64,000 bases of DNA from Exiguobacterium acetylicum DSM 20416 (GCF_000702605.1 NZ_JNIR01000001.1:1416501-1480500), one strand, 5' to 3'. Positions 1 to 8,597 are shown, numbered from the stretch's first letter. Notes: generated from the sequence alone by a model not told the origin. Numbers and translations: made by a program.

Positions 1-1
1 A

Positions 2-82
2 TGTGGTGTGCTGAGTTTGCAAACAAGATGGTCCTGCGGAACCAGTTGTTCCAATATGATGGTGATCTCTCTTACCTATCAT
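2..82 (-). CDS. Partial hypothetical protein, N-terminus only
   Basis: A minus-strand reading frame starts with ATG at 82 and runs off the left edge, so only the first 27 codons are visible. The start is supported by a strong ribosome binding site, AAGGAGG at 93-99, ten bases upstream. The visible peptide begins MIGKRDHHHIGTTGSAGP and is rich in His, Gly and Thr; I do not recognise the family. If real, its 5' leader would contain the large inverted repeat at 141-258. The call rests on the ribosome binding site and an open frame only. Confidence 0.45.
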   Translation of the reverse strand, partial: MIGKRDHHHIGTTGSAGPSCLQTQHTT

Positions 83-140
83 TGAAAGTCTTCCTCCTTC
101 TTCGTTTCTACTTTTTTATACCGAAAGAAAGAGGCGAGAA

Positions 141-258
141 GCGTTTTGTTCAATCGAAATCGCTTCCTAGGGAAAAACAAGCAGGAGCGACCCTGCAACG
201 AAGTGAAGCGGCGCGATGCTTGTCCCAGGAAAACGATTCGAGATGAACAAAAAAACGC
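141..258. other. Large imperfect inverted repeat, candidate structured RNA or leader
   Basis: The two arms pair in order over about 118 bases. GCGTTTTGTTC (141-151) pairs with GAACA..ACGC (245-258) with three extra A. AATCG (152-156) pairs with CGATT (234-238). TTCCTAGGGA (164-173) pairs with TCCCAGGAA (223-231) with one bulge. ACAAGCA (177-183) pairs with TGCTTGT (217-223). A small inner hairpin GCAGG/CCTGC lies at 181-195. No convincing open frame covers 83-334. The element lies between the terminator of the DUF2187 gene and the ribosome binding site of the partial gene at the left edge. It could be a leader RNA, a 6S-like RNA or a decayed mobile repeat; none can be decided here. Confidence 0.45.
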
Positions 259-286
259 AATCTTTCTCGTTAAGAGAAAAATTACG
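249..286 (-). terminator. Intrinsic terminator after the DUF2187 gene
   Basis: On the minus strand a 13-pair stem (two G-U pairs) is formed by bases 274-286 and 256-268 around a TTAAC loop. It is followed by seven T (complement of 249-255). It lies about 50 bases after the stop codon at 335. Confidence 0.8.
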
Positions 287-334
287 CTTTGTCTTAAGTC
301 TGAGCAAACCAATTATTTGGTGTGCTTTCATGTA

Positions 335-553
335 TTATTTTGTTTTACGTTCTAACAATTCGATCTCTGACTTTAATAAGACTTGTTTTTCAAACTCTAA
401 GCCGAGTGACTCAAAGTTTTTCGTGTGGGATACATCACCGACGACCGTATTTGTCAATACAGCCGTTACTTCCGCAACCCAACCTTCTTTTGTTTTCACC
501 ATATCGCCAACGATATAATCGAATAACTCTTCTGTTTCTTCCATTTGACTCAT
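335..553 (-). CDS. DUF2187 (YkvS-like) small protein
   Basis: A 72-residue soluble protein. Residues about 15-65 contain VGDMVKTKEGWVAEVTAV followed by a TKNFESL segment. This matches the small DUF2187/YkvS family, which has the pattern GD.V..K.G..G.V..V and then MENF. The biochemical role of the family is unknown; it has the look of a small KOW/SH3-like barrel, which is inference. It stands as a single gene with its own terminator at 249-286 and a 50-base gap to the Nudix gene upstream. No signal peptide or membrane segment is seen. Confidence 0.7.
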   Translation of the reverse strand: MSQMEETEELFDYIVGDMVKTKEGWVAEVTAVLTNTVVGDVSHTKNFESLGLEFEKQVLLKSEIELLERKTK

Positions 554-604
554 CTCCTGACACGTTCAATTACAGTTAATCATATAAAATAACGACCGAA
601 AAAG

Positions 605-1216
605 CTAGTCACGCGTCAATTGAGCTAAGAACTGGCGCAAGATTTTAGCGGTTAATCCCCAAATCAGATAATCCCCGTGCTCATAAAAATGCTCCGTGAC
701 CGTATACGTACGATCCAGATATGCTTCTCGATTCGCCATTCGTTCGGTCGGCACTTCCTTGCCAGGGCGAATCCGCCACTCCATATCTCCTTTAATCGGC
801 TTCGAAGTCATCAATTCCGTTAATGACACGAGAAACACATGATCGACTTCTGCTGGTGAAGGATTAAAGTCCGTCGCATGGAGAATGCCAAGATACGGGT
901 AAATGATCGACCGGTTCGGTGTCACGAGTGGTTCAAGTGTTCCAATCACTTCGATCTCAGAAGCATTGACATTTAATTCTTCGACCGTTTCGCGAACAGC
1001 TGCTGCTTTCGGTAATTCACCCGCATCGATCCGACCACCCGGAAAAGCGATTTCACCTGGTTGCGAACGTAGTGTTTTGGCTCTCACTTGAAATAACAGG
1101 TACACTTCGCCATTCTGCTCGACTAACGGAACGAGTACGGCTGCCGCATGACGAGGTAAACGTTCTTCAGAATCTACGTATTGCTTTCGGATATCGGCTA
1201 AGTTCACCTGTTTCAT
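605..1216 (-). CDS. Nudix hydrolase, CoA pyrophosphatase-like
   Basis: A 203-residue protein with a clear Nudix box around residues 60-82: GGRIDAGELPKAAAVRETVEEL fits G-x5-E-x7-R-E-x2-E-E. A UPF0035-like segment precedes it (residues 25-50, LLFQVRAKTLRSQPGEIAFP). The combination of LRSQPGEIAFPGG with the Nudix box is typical of the CoA diphosphatase (NudL/YeaB) subgroup, which cleaves CoA to phosphopantetheine and 3',5'-ADP; the exact substrate is inferred. The ATG overlaps the stop of the small upstream gene by four bases (ATGA), so the two are probably translationally coupled. Confidence 0.85.
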   Translation of the reverse strand: MKQVNLADIRKQYVDSEERLPRHAAAVLVPLVEQNGEVYLLFQVRAKTLRSQPGEIAFPGGRIDAGELPKAAAVRETVEELNVNASEIEVIGTLEPLVTPNRSIIYPYLGILHATDFNPSPAEVDHVFLVSLTELMTSKPIKGDMEWRIRPGKEVPTERMANREAYLDRTYTVTEHFYEHGDYLIWGLTAKILRQFLAQLTRD

Positions 1217-1434
1217 CGCCCTTCTTGTGCAACGTGATGGTACGCCTCTTCCAGATGGCGCATACGGACGATGAGATCCGCATTCTTAGCAATCCGGTCC
1301 GATAAAATCGATCCTGCTACCGTCTTGTAATAGGCGTTTAACGCATGTCTTTTTGTTAAATGCGCTTCATTCTGCCGGATATATTCCTTAAAATTCGCAA
1401 TCAATCGTTCTGTCGTAAAAAGTTGTTCGTTCAC
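1213..1434 (-). CDS. Small hypothetical protein
   Basis: A helix-rich protein of about 73 residues with many charged and aromatic residues (TTERLIANFKEYIRQNEAHL), no signal peptide and no membrane span. I do not recognise the family. The in-frame ATG at 1443 sits directly against AAAGG with no spacer. A GTG at 1434, nine bases after AAAGG, is a better start; an in-frame TTG at 1470 has no visible ribosome binding site. The stop overlaps the Nudix start by four bases, suggesting a two-gene operon. It is divergent from the FAD monooxygenase. Confidence 0.55.
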   Translation of the reverse strand: MNEQLFTTERLIANFKEYIRQNEAHLTKRHALNAYYKTVAGSILSDRIAKNADLIVRMRHLEEAYHHVAQEGR

Positions 1435-1522
1435 AAGTTTCATCCTTTCACACGTCCAGCGTGTCATCAATAGTTTAATGGTACCGAGTTTTGGCTAAGA
1501 TGTAAATTAAGGGGGGTTATCC

Positions 1523-3097
1523 GTGAATAAAAAATTAGATGTCCTCATTATCGGTGCCGGACCAACCGGTTTAACACTCGCACTCGCACTCTCGCGCTAT
1601 GGATTATCCTTTCGCATCGTCGAACGTGCAAGCGGACCATCCGTCGTCTCAAAAGCAATCGGGATTCAAGCGCGTTCTCTAGAGTTGTTCGCAAGGCTTG
1701 GTGTCGCAGAAGACTTGATGGAGAATGCGATTAAAATCAATCAAGGAAACCTCTATGTCAATGGTGCATGGCAGGCAAAACTTGATTTTACTGATTTGAA
1801 TACACCCTTTCCGTTCGTCACGCTGTTACCTCAAAGTGAGACAGAACGGATTCTTGAAGCGCAACTCGCCACTTACGGTCATGCAGTGGAACGAGAGACG
1901 GAATTGACGGGGTTTGCTCAATTCCCGACTTTTGTTACTGCTTCCTTACAACATAAAGGGGAAACAGAGACGGTCGATGCTTCCTTCATCATCGGAGCAG
2001 ATGGTGCGAACAGTTTCGTTCGTCGTGAGCTCGGGCTTCCATTCAGCGGGAAGTCGTTTAAAGAATCGTGGGCGCTGGCTGACATCGAGGTCGACTGGCC
2101 GCTCTCTTCAGAAGAGGTTCATATCTTCTTCTCTGATCATGGCGTCATCGAGTCGTTTCCTCTCCAGTCGAACTTGTTCCGTATTACTGGTAATCTAACG
2201 AGCGGACCTGTTCCGACCGACCATAAAGCGATTGATGATTTTTTACAAAATCGAGCCAAAGTACCGTTTGAGCTAAAAAAAGTCCATTGGTATTCGATGT
2301 TCCGTGTCCATAACCGGATTATCGAGAAATTTGGTCACCATCGGATTTATTTGATTGGGGATGCCGCACACATCAATTCACCCGTCGGTGGTCAAGGAAT
2401 GAACACCGGAATTGCTGATGCGATGAACCTCGCTTGGAAACTATGGTGTGTCCATCAGTTCAAGGCGAGTTTTCCGTTACTTGATTCTTACAGCGTCGAA
2501 CGTCGAGAAGCGGCACAAGGTATCTTACGATCAACAAACCTTGCGACGGAACTCTTGCAAATCAACATTCCCTTTTTATTACCCTTGCAGGAAAAAGTAA
2601 TTCGGAATAGTCTCAAAATCGCACCCTTACATCATTTCGTGACAAACCGGATTGCTCAGCTCAACAGCCACTACCCAGCGAGTTCGACCTTCGTCACACA
2701 AGGACACTTTAGTCCATTGACACCAAAACCAGGTGAACCGATGCCTTACAGTGAAGTCGTCCACCCGCGGACGAAAAAGAACGAACTATTGTTACGTCGT
2801 GCCGATCGGAATTTCTTATTGCTGCTGTTCTTACCAAAAAACGCAACCGATGATCTTCTTGAGCCATTCAAGGAACTCGCCTATACCTATCCCGATCTAT
2901 TTGAGACGGTACCGATCCATCAATCCCTTAAAGAGGATGGTGTCGTCGATCAAGGCGGTGAACTTGCACGACGCTTTGGCATCAAGCAATCCGGATTATA
3001 TTTGATTCGCCCTGACGGTTATATCGCGTATCGCCAACAAGGTTTGAAAAGTAAATCATTCGCCCGGTATGTTGAACGTTTACTTTATGCGCGTTAA
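1523..3097 (+). CDS. FAD-dependent aromatic-ring monooxygenase (PheA/TfdB type)
   Basis: A 524-residue flavoprotein hydroxylase. An N-terminal Rossmann motif GAGPTGLTLALALSRYG lies at residues 11-27. The second FAD motif, LIGDAAHINSPVGGQGMNTG, lies near residue 278. The last 130 residues resemble the thioredoxin-like tail of phenol hydroxylases. Family members use NAD(P)H and O2 to hydroxylate aromatic or polyketide rings; the substrate cannot be read from the sequence. The start is GTG with AAGGGGGG seven bases upstream. It stands alone, divergent from the Nudix pair, with no ring-cleavage genes nearby, so a detoxification or pigment-related role is as likely as catabolism. Confidence 0.85.
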   Translation: MNKKLDVLIIGAGPTGLTLALALSRYGLSFRIVERASGPSVVSKAIGIQARSLELFARLGVAEDLMENAIKINQGNLYVNGAWQAKLDFTDLNTPFPFVTLLPQSETERILEAQLATYGHAVERETELTGFAQFPTFVTASLQHKGETETVDASFIIGADGANSFVRRELGLPFSGKSFKESWALADIEVDWPLSSEEVHIFFSDHGVIESFPLQSNLFRITGNLTSGPVPTDHKAIDDFLQNRAKVPFELKKVHWYSMFRVHNRIIEKFGHHRIYLIGDAAHINSPVGGQGMNTGIADAMNLAWKLWCVHQFKASFPLLDSYSVERREAAQGILRSTNLATELLQINIPFLLPLQEKVIRNSLKIAPLHHFVTNRIAQLNSHYPASSTFVTQGHFSPLTPKPGEPMPYSEVVHPRTKKNELLLRRADRNFLLLLFLPKNATDDLLEPFKELAYTYPDLFETVPIHQSLKEDGVVDQGGELARRFGIKQSGLYLIRPDGYIAYRQQGLKSKSFARYVERLLYAR

Positions 3098-3130
3098 CTC
3101 GGTATGATAGTAGGTGAGGTGAAGGTAAAG

Positions 3131-3448
3131 ATGGATATACAGCTAGTTCGAACGGTTTTAATCATTCTTTTAGTCATTGCATTTCTCGTCATCGTCAGCA
3201 GACGAACTAAGGAAAATCTTCGATGGTCACTGATCGGGGAAGCATTTGGTGAAAAAGGAGAAGATTTATTAAAGGATGCTGCTCGACTTGAAGCAGCTGA
3301 CTTAGACATTCGAGTCGAACGCGGCGTCAAGACTTCGTTTTTATTCCGGCGTTTCAGTAAAGACTTGGATGATCGCGTAGCGGTGTATGTCTTGAAAGAA
3401 GACTTGGATCAAGCTGAAGACATTCTTGCTTCTCGACCAAGACGATGA
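3131..3448 (+). CDS. Small single-span membrane protein, unknown
   Basis: About 105 residues. One N-terminal membrane segment (roughly residues 6-23, VRTVLIILLVIAFLVIV) is followed by a charged cytosolic part with an ESLR-like helical region and a C-terminal segment ending DILASRPRR. The start at 3131 is chosen because GGTGAAGG lies just upstream; an earlier ATG at 3104 has no ribosome binding site. The family is not recognised. It follows the monooxygenase by 33 bases and ends at a shared terminator, so it may be co-transcribed. Confidence 0.6.
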   Translation: MDIQLVRTVLIILLVIAFLVIVSRRTKENLRWSLIGEAFGEKGEDLLKDAARLEAADLDIRVERGVKTSFLFRRFSKDLDDRVAVYVLKEDLDQAEDILASRPRR

Positions 3449-3458
3449 ATTCAAACGA

Positions 3459-3490
3459 AAAGGCAGTGAAGCGAGCGCTTCACTGCCTTT
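3459..3490. terminator. Bidirectional terminator between convergent genes
   Basis: A 15-pair perfect stem (3459-3473 with 3476-3490), with A-run and T-run flanks, lies between the plus-strand small membrane gene and the minus-strand NERD-like gene. Confidence 0.85.
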
Positions 3491-3492
3491 GT

Positions 3493-4047
3493 TCATTCCT
3501 GCTGCTGTGCAAGATAAAATGCAACTTGTTTTCGTTCTTGCTCTAGAACAGGGGAGGATTTTTTTGAGACGATGAACGCCCGCACATCCTTGAAGCTATG
3601 CCCCGTCGGGAATTTAATTCGTTCTGTTCGCATCTGTGGTGCATTCGGAAAAAGTGTGATGCCATGAATCGGAATGATGATCCCTTGTTCTTTTAGCGTT
3701 TTTCGAACCGCTTGAACGATTTTTTTCGACTGATTGATTGGATGAGGTTCAAACACTTTTCTTCCATGCTCAGAATCCATGATATGACAAGATTCCTCCG
3801 TCATCCATTCTACGACCGCATCGTTTTGTAACACGAGGAACAATCCTTTTGGACCAATCAGTGCAAAAGGAATGACAATCGTGTCAGAAAGACGAATCCG
3901 ATCAAACAACATCCAATCAAAACGACAAACATGACGGATTTCATTACAGAGTGCATCCGTTTCACTCGTCGTCGTACTCACTTGTTTATTTGCAAAAAAA
4001 CGACGGCGCGGTGGTTCAGGAACAGAAGCAGTCATGACTTGTAACAT
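3493..4047 (-). CDS. NERD-like domain protein
   Basis: A 184-residue soluble protein. The central part has a hydrophobic strand pattern, TIVIPFALIGPKGLFLVLQN (about residues 56-75), like the start of the nuclease-related NERD fold, where a G-x-F/L-V-x-x-K/N turn is common. The catalytic Asp-Glu-x-Lys pattern is not clear, so it may be inactive or a different alpha/beta fold. It ends against a shared terminator, and a 130-base gap separates it from gpsB upstream. Function is unknown; the NERD link is weak pattern matching. Confidence 0.5.
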   Translation of the reverse strand: MLQVMTASVPEPPRRRFFANKQVSTTTSETDALCNEIRHVCRFDWMLFDRIRLSDTIVIPFALIGPKGLFLVLQNDAVVEWMTEESCHIMDSEHGRKVFEPHPINQSKKIVQAVRKTLKEQGIIIPIHGITLFPNAPQMRTERIKFPTGHSFKDVRAFIVSKKSSPVLEQERKQVAFYLAQQQE

Positions 4048-4132
4048 GGTTCATCATCCTTTGTAGTATGTATTATTAGTTATCTTAACACCGTTTTCGT
4101 TCAGATGACGATTCTTTCAAAAAGAAGGAAAT

Positions 4133-4170
4133 AAAAAAGACACTTCTGATTTGACAGAAATGTCTTTTTT
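4133..4170 (-). terminator. Terminator after gpsB
   Basis: AAAAAAGACA (4133-4142) pairs with TGTCTTTTTT (4161-4170), with inner pairing TTCTG/CAGAA. It lies just after the gpsB stop codon at 4177. Confidence 0.85.
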
Positions 4171-4176
4171 GATGCG

Positions 4177-4491
4177 TCAATCTTGGTGCGGACGTCCGAA
4201 AACGGCCTTCTCTAGATTCGAAATACGACGTAACATGTCATAGTTCGATGAACTTGATACTTGTGGCTCCGCTTGTTCGACGCGGCGTTCTTCACGTTTT
4301 ACCGGTTGTGCTGGTGCTTGTTTTAACGCCTCGTTCTCTTTCTTCAGACGTTCGATCTCACGTTCGAATCCTTCATAATCTTTAATGATTTGATCCAAGT
4401 ATCCATCGACATCCTCGATGACATAGCCACGGAGGCCGGTTTTGAATTCCTTTTTGTAAATATCGTCCGCTGTCAACAATGGCTTATACAT
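4177..4491 (-). CDS. gpsB: Cell-division regulator GpsB
   Basis: A 104-residue DivIVA-like protein. The N-terminal lipid-binding/DivIVA domain is clear: [18 protein letters not shown] then [15 protein letters not shown] coiled coil (residues 35-62) and a short C-terminal helix containing [11 protein letters not shown], which makes the trimer in GpsB, follow. In firmicutes GpsB guides the class A penicillin-binding protein (ponA product) between septum and side wall; ponA lies nearby at 8624. The start at 4491 is chosen because GGGAG sits eight bases upstream; it overlaps the ypsA stop region only if an earlier GTG is used. The gene is last in the ponA-side cluster ypsA-gpsB. Confidence 0.95.
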   Translation of the reverse strand: MYKPLLTADDIYKKEFKTGLRGYVIEDVDGYLDQIIKDYEGFEREIERLKKENEALKQAPAQPVKREERRVEQAEPQVSSSSNYDMLRRISNLEKAVFGRPHQD

Positions 4492-4496
4492 CCTCT

Positions 4497-5057
4497 TCAC
4501 TCCCACTGATCATTGTATTGTAATTCTTGTTCGAGCCAAGATAAATCATCTTGTGTAATTAAAAACAACTGATAATCGGATTGTTCCATTTCTATTCTAG
4601 CACGCTCTACTAAAAATTTCGCCGATCCTCCATGTTCTTCATCAAAAACCGACAATAATCCTTGGCTTTTTTGAATCATGAACTCGGTTTTATTGCGTAA
4701 CTGCGATGGATCCGTATACGGTTTCTGACTGATTGCTTCGACGAAGTCCGCTTGTTCAAGAATGGAGAGGTACTGCGCTTGAACTGGCTCTTTCCAGCGT
4801 GCTTCCTGTTCCAAGAACGGCAAAAGAATACCGAGACGAATATGTGGATACTCTTCCTTTAATTCAAGCACGACCTCGCATGCCCAGATTTCGCAACCCG
4901 GTGAGGCATTCGTGATAAACCACTCTGTACCTCGATCCTCAATCAAGCGAATCATCCGCTCTCGATATGCTGCCTTTAAGACCCGGATACCAGGATGTTT
5001 TTGATCAAAGATACCTAGTTCATTGGGTTTGTAACCTGTGATGGCGATAACTTTCAC
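4497..5057 (-). CDS. ypsA: YpsA, SLOG-family (DUF1273) protein
   Basis: A 186-residue Rossmann-like SLOG protein. It begins [17 protein letters not shown], the DUF1273 signature, and has [17 protein letters not shown] near residue 55. In Gram-positives YpsA is linked to cell division and is a gpsB neighbour, as here. In B. subtilis YpsA the key ligand-binding loop is SGQLGVELW; here it is [10 protein letters not shown], so the later Gly, Glu and Trp are kept but the Gly-Gln pair is replaced. The start is GTG overlapping the mrfB stop (GTGA), with GGAAG upstream, so it is coupled to mrfB. Confidence 0.9.
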   Translation of the reverse strand: MKVIAITGYKPNELGIFDQKHPGIRVLKAAYRERMIRLIEDRGTEWFITNASPGCEIWACEVVLELKEEYPHIRLGILLPFLEQEARWKEPVQAQYLSILEQADFVEAISQKPYTDPSQLRNKTEFMIQKSQGLLSVFDEEHGGSAKFLVERARIEMEQSDYQLFLITQDDLSWLEQELQYNDQWE

Positions 5058-6259
5058 GCGTCACACTTCCTTTTTAACCGACGTCCTCGATGATCTAGCT
5101 CTGCCAAGATTCGTTCTTTTTTAGTAATCAACCAATGATGTCGCTCGACGTGTTGTCGTGCTCGTTCCGTATAATCATAAGCAAGCACTGGATCTTTTGC
5201 AATGTGCTCTGCCCACTTCGCAAGTTCGACATACCCTAAATAACTGTTGCTCTTCAAGAAACAATCTCGAGCTAGTTCATAGTTCTTCATTTTTTTATGC
5301 AAATAACCTTGGCGCAACCATCCTTCTGCGGATAGTTCTTTGACTTGTTGAAAATGAGCGTGTGATCCTTCATGAATTCCGAGATCTGCCAGCCAAATCG
5401 CGATGTTTTCTTGAATCGGAGAAGGTGCCTCCGCTCGATGTGTGACGAGTCGGTTGCATGCATCATAGAGTCCGACAAGCGTCAAACAATCATCCAGATG
5501 ATGTTGCAAGACCCCTGTCATGATATCCGGATGCTGGTGTTCGACGTACTGGAAGTAATGCATGGGTGCCAAAAATCCAGGTAAATCCCCTTCCCGTTCG
5601 AATCCGATCCGCTCTTCCATCGCTGTCAACCGATAGGAATCATACATTCCTTTAAAGATCCGTCGCGCAACATGAAGTAAATCAAGATGACCGACTTTCG
5701 GCAAACGAGGAACACGTTCCCGAACGAAGACATGACGTGTCTTGATTTGCGGCCAATCAAAGCTTTTCCCGTTATAGGTCACAAATCGGACATCATCTCC
5801 GATATCATGCAGGAAGTGATGGTAAAAGGCAGCTTCAAAGTGCGGATGCGGTAAGAAATATTGCCGCATCAGCAATCCACCCTGCTCAAAGCGCGCGAAC
5901 CCGAGTAAAAAGATCGTCGTTCCGGTTCCTCGTAATCCTGTCGTTTCCGTATCAAAGAAAATGACTTGCTCAAGTGGAACATCCAGCGCAAGTGGCGGAT
6001 GAGGAAGCTGTAAGGACTCATACACTTCAGCAAAACTTCGATCTCCATGCCGATCTGTTAATGCATATCGCTTGTCGATCCTGACGATCCACTCTTCTTC
6101 GAACGTCAAGATATCGGCTCCACGATCAATCCAGGCTTGCTGTTCGTCAGTCCATCCGCTTGGTGTCTTCGGCGTCTCCACTCCATGTGCGGAAGACACT
6201 TGATCCTCCGGTGCGGCGTCTGATGTAGATTTCAGCATTCGTCTAAGACGATTTTTCAT
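5054..6259 (-). CDS. mrfB: MrfB (YprB), DEDDh-type exonuclease with TPR tail
   Basis: A 401-residue protein. The RNase H-fold exonuclease domain has IFFDTETTGLRGTGT (Exo I), YNGKSFDWPQIKTR (Exo II) and HHLDDCLTL (Exo III), giving the acidic metal ligands. The last 100 residues look like TPR helices. In B. subtilis MrfA and MrfB act together in repair of mitomycin C damage independent of UvrABC. The start at 6259 overlaps the mrfA stop by four bases (ATGA); upstream in-frame codons are inside mrfA and give no better start. It is translated with mrfA and followed by overlapping ypsA. Confidence 0.93.
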   Translation of the reverse strand: MKNRLRRMLKSTSDAAPEDQVSSAHGVETPKTPSGWTDEQQAWIDRGADILTFEEEWIVRIDKRYALTDRHGDRSFAEVYESLQLPHPPLALDVPLEQVIFFDTETTGLRGTGTTIFLLGFARFEQGGLLMRQYFLPHPHFEAAFYHHFLHDIGDDVRFVTYNGKSFDWPQIKTRHVFVRERVPRLPKVGHLDLLHVARRIFKGMYDSYRLTAMEERIGFEREGDLPGFLAPMHYFQYVEHQHPDIMTGVLQHHLDDCLTLVGLYDACNRLVTHRAEAPSPIQENIAIWLADLGIHEGSHAHFQQVKELSAEGWLRQGYLHKKMKNYELARDCFLKSNSYLGYVELAKWAEHIAKDPVLAYDYTERARQHVERHHWLITKKERILAELDHRGRRLKRKCDA

Positions 6260-8520
6260 GATAGTTCCTTCTCCATTTCTGCTAACAACTGAATCGTTCG
6301 TTCTTTCTCGTCTGATACGCCGACCATACCGATACAAGCAGGACAACCGTCCTGACAAGGGCATGTGACGATTGAATCACGGGCGGCACGCAACATGACA
6401 CCGCGTTGCTTATAAATCGACTGGGCGAGTCCAACACCACCCGGGTAACGGTCATACAGATAGACGGTCGGCTGTTGTGTGTGAGTCGCCTTGACTTGCG
6501 GCACGACGAAGACATCACTGGCATCACACATCAAATAAAGTGGTGCAACACGCCGTAGACTATTCGCGACCCCTTCTAACACTTGTTCGAGCTCCGTCGA
6601 AGAACGTGCATGATCAGGTAAAGTGAACCAGACACCTGTTGTGTGAATTTCTCGTTCCGGTAAGTGAATCGGACCCGACCCGATGTTCTCATGCGTACCG
6701 AATTTAATCTTCTTGAACATCGTCGCCATCCCCCGGACACTGACATCGCCGCGCGCAACACTGTACGCTCCCTCTGCATACTGTTCATCTTCTTCGAGCA
6801 CAGAAAGGTCGACTGAAAAATTAGCATCCGTATAATAATCGACGTCCACGGCACGGACGAACGCTTTTTTCTCTTCAAAATCCAAATGCTCAACTTGGTA
6901 TTGATCGGCTCCGTGAAGATAAATGGCCTCGTCATGTAACAACGTCATCGCACTAAACGTATCCATTTCACCGATGACTCGATTCGGTACCTCGGTCTGA
7001 TCGACGATGATGACGTTCTCTTGATCACTCGACCGAAGCGATATTCCATGAGCCGGAAACGCATCGTTCATCCAATAAAACCGATCGCCGCGTTCGTGCA
7101 GGACACGCTCTTCGACTAAGTATTCGAGGATATCTTCCGTCTCGAGTGTTCCAAATGATTCTCCTTTCGTAAAAGGCAGTTCAAACGCTGCACATTTGAC
7201 GTGATCGACGGCAATGATCAGATTATCCGGATCCAGTCGGGCCGCTTCTGGGGATTGATTCAAGAACAACTCAGGTCGTTCTGCGACATATTGATCGAGC
7301 ATACCGGAAGAAGCGACGAGAATGATTAACGCATCATCTTGACGGCGCCCTGCGCGCCCTGCTTGTTGCCATAGCGAAGCAATCGTTCCCGGATAACCAT
7401 TCATGATACAGACTTGCAGTTGACCGATGTCGACACCCAGTTCGAGAGCGTTCGTCGAGACGATACCGGTGATCTCTCCTTGACGTAACCGTCGTTCGAT
7501 ATCGCGACGTTCACTTGGCAAATAACCGCCCCGGTATCCTTCGATCGATCGAGGACCAAGCTCATGCGGATAAATGCTACGTAGATACGTCAGTAAGACT
7601 TCAACGCGGACGCGGGAGCGCGCAAAGACGATCGTTTGGAACTTTTTCTTGATGAAGCGCATCGCCAGTTGTTTTGTCTCAAGCGTCGCTGAACGCCGAA
7701 TGCCGAGTTGTGCGTTGACAATCGGTGGTTGATAGACGAGAAAATGTTTGCGACCAGTCGGCGCACCGTTCTCATCAATCAAACCAACTGTCTTTTCCGT
7801 CAGTCGTTCTGCCAGTTCCTTTGGATTGGCAATTGTCGCACTCGTCATGATGAAGACGGGATCACTGCCATAATACCGACAAATCCGTCGTAAGCGCCGA
7901 ATGACATTCGCGACATGACTGCCGAAGACACCCCGGTACGTGTGAAGCTCATCGATGACAATGTATTTCAAGTTCTCAAATAGTTCGATCCATTTGGTGT
8001 GGTGTGGCAAAATCCCGGAATGCAACATGTCTGGATTCGTAATGACGATGTTTCCTGCTTTTCGCACTTTTGTCCGAATCGTGGGAGATGTGTCGCCATC
8101 ATAAGTAAAACAACGGATTGGCGCTTCTAATTGATCAATCAGTTCCAGTAACTCACTATTTTGATCTTGTGCGAGAGCTTTTGTCGGGTAAAGATACAAC
8201 GCTCGCGCGTTCGGATGCTCTAGCAAATGTGATAAGACCGGTAAATTAAAACAATAGGTCTTTCCTGAAGCGGTCGGCGTGACGATGACCGTCGACTCTC
8301 CCGCTTGTACACGTTCATACGCTAGCCCTTGATGACGGTATAACTGGTTTATTCCACGTGTACGTAGCGCTTGCCGCAAACGTTCCGGTAGTTGTTCTGG
8401 AAAATCGACGTAGCGTCCAGCTGTCGCTTCCATCGTTTTCATATACGTAATCCGCTCCATGAACGAGCGGTCCTGTTTCAGTTCTTCGAGAAATGCAACG
8501 AGCGTTTGTTTCGCTTGCAT
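6256..8520 (-). CDS. mrfA: MrfA (YprA), DEAD/DEAH helicase with DUF1998
   Basis: A 754-residue superfamily 2 helicase. It has Walker A PTASGKTYCFNLP, DELH-type motif II (VIDELHTYRGVFG), motif III TSATIANP, and motif VI QQAGRAGRRQDDALI. The C-terminal DUF1998 region has a Cys cluster, CPCQDGCPACIG, that binds zinc in this family. It is a 3'-5' DNA translocase that works with MrfB in mitomycin C repair. The start at 8520 is preferred because GGAAGTGAAGG lies just upstream; an earlier in-frame GTG has no separate site. It is first of a tight mrfA-mrfB-ypsA-gpsB run. Confidence 0.93.
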   Translation of the reverse strand: MQAKQTLVAFLEELKQDRSFMERITYMKTMEATAGRYVDFPEQLPERLRQALRTRGINQLYRHQGLAYERVQAGESTVIVTPTASGKTYCFNLPVLSHLLEHPNARALYLYPTKALAQDQNSELLELIDQLEAPIRCFTYDGDTSPTIRTKVRKAGNIVITNPDMLHSGILPHHTKWIELFENLKYIVIDELHTYRGVFGSHVANVIRRLRRICRYYGSDPVFIMTSATIANPKELAERLTEKTVGLIDENGAPTGRKHFLVYQPPIVNAQLGIRRSATLETKQLAMRFIKKKFQTIVFARSRVRVEVLLTYLRSIYPHELGPRSIEGYRGGYLPSERRDIERRLRQGEITGIVSTNALELGVDIGQLQVCIMNGYPGTIASLWQQAGRAGRRQDDALIILVASSGMLDQYVAERPELFLNQSPEAARLDPDNLIIAVDHVKCAAFELPFTKGESFGTLETEDILEYLVEERVLHERGDRFYWMNDAFPAHGISLRSSDQENVIIVDQTEVPNRVIGEMDTFSAMTLLHDEAIYLHGADQYQVEHLDFEEKKAFVRAVDVDYYTDANFSVDLSVLEEDEQYAEGAYSVARGDVSVRGMATMFKKIKFGTHENIGSGPIHLPEREIHTTGVWFTLPDHARSSTELEQVLEGVANSLRRVAPLYLMCDASDVFVVPQVKATHTQQPTVYLYDRYPGGVGLAQSIYKQRGVMLRAARDSIVTCPCQDGCPACIGMVGVSDEKERTIQLLAEMEKELS

Positions 8521-8550
8521 ACCTTCACTTCCTTCCACTTCTCATTATAC

Positions 8551-8597
8551 AAAAAAAGAGGCAAGACCAAAGAACGATCTACTCGTCTTTGGTCTTG
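8551..8597 (-). terminator. Terminator after ponA
   Basis: CAAGACCAAAGAACGA (8562-8577) pairs with TCGTCTTTGGTCTTG (8583-8597) with one bulged A. A run of seven T follows on the minus strand (complement of 8551-8557). It separates ponA from mrfA. Confidence 0.85.

Noticed and set aside
1-246. Plus-strand 81-codon frame at the left edge
   Set aside because: It lacks recognisable protein features and crosses the inverted repeat; the minus-strand partial gene has a better start.
79-312. Minus-strand 77-codon frame over the inverted repeat
   Set aside because: Composition is unlike a protein, it has no ribosome binding site, and it runs through paired arms and the terminator of the DUF2187 gene.
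4048-4176. RNase P RNA next to gpsB as in B. subtilis
   Set aside because: The gap is only 129 bases and has none of the conserved RNase P RNA segments.
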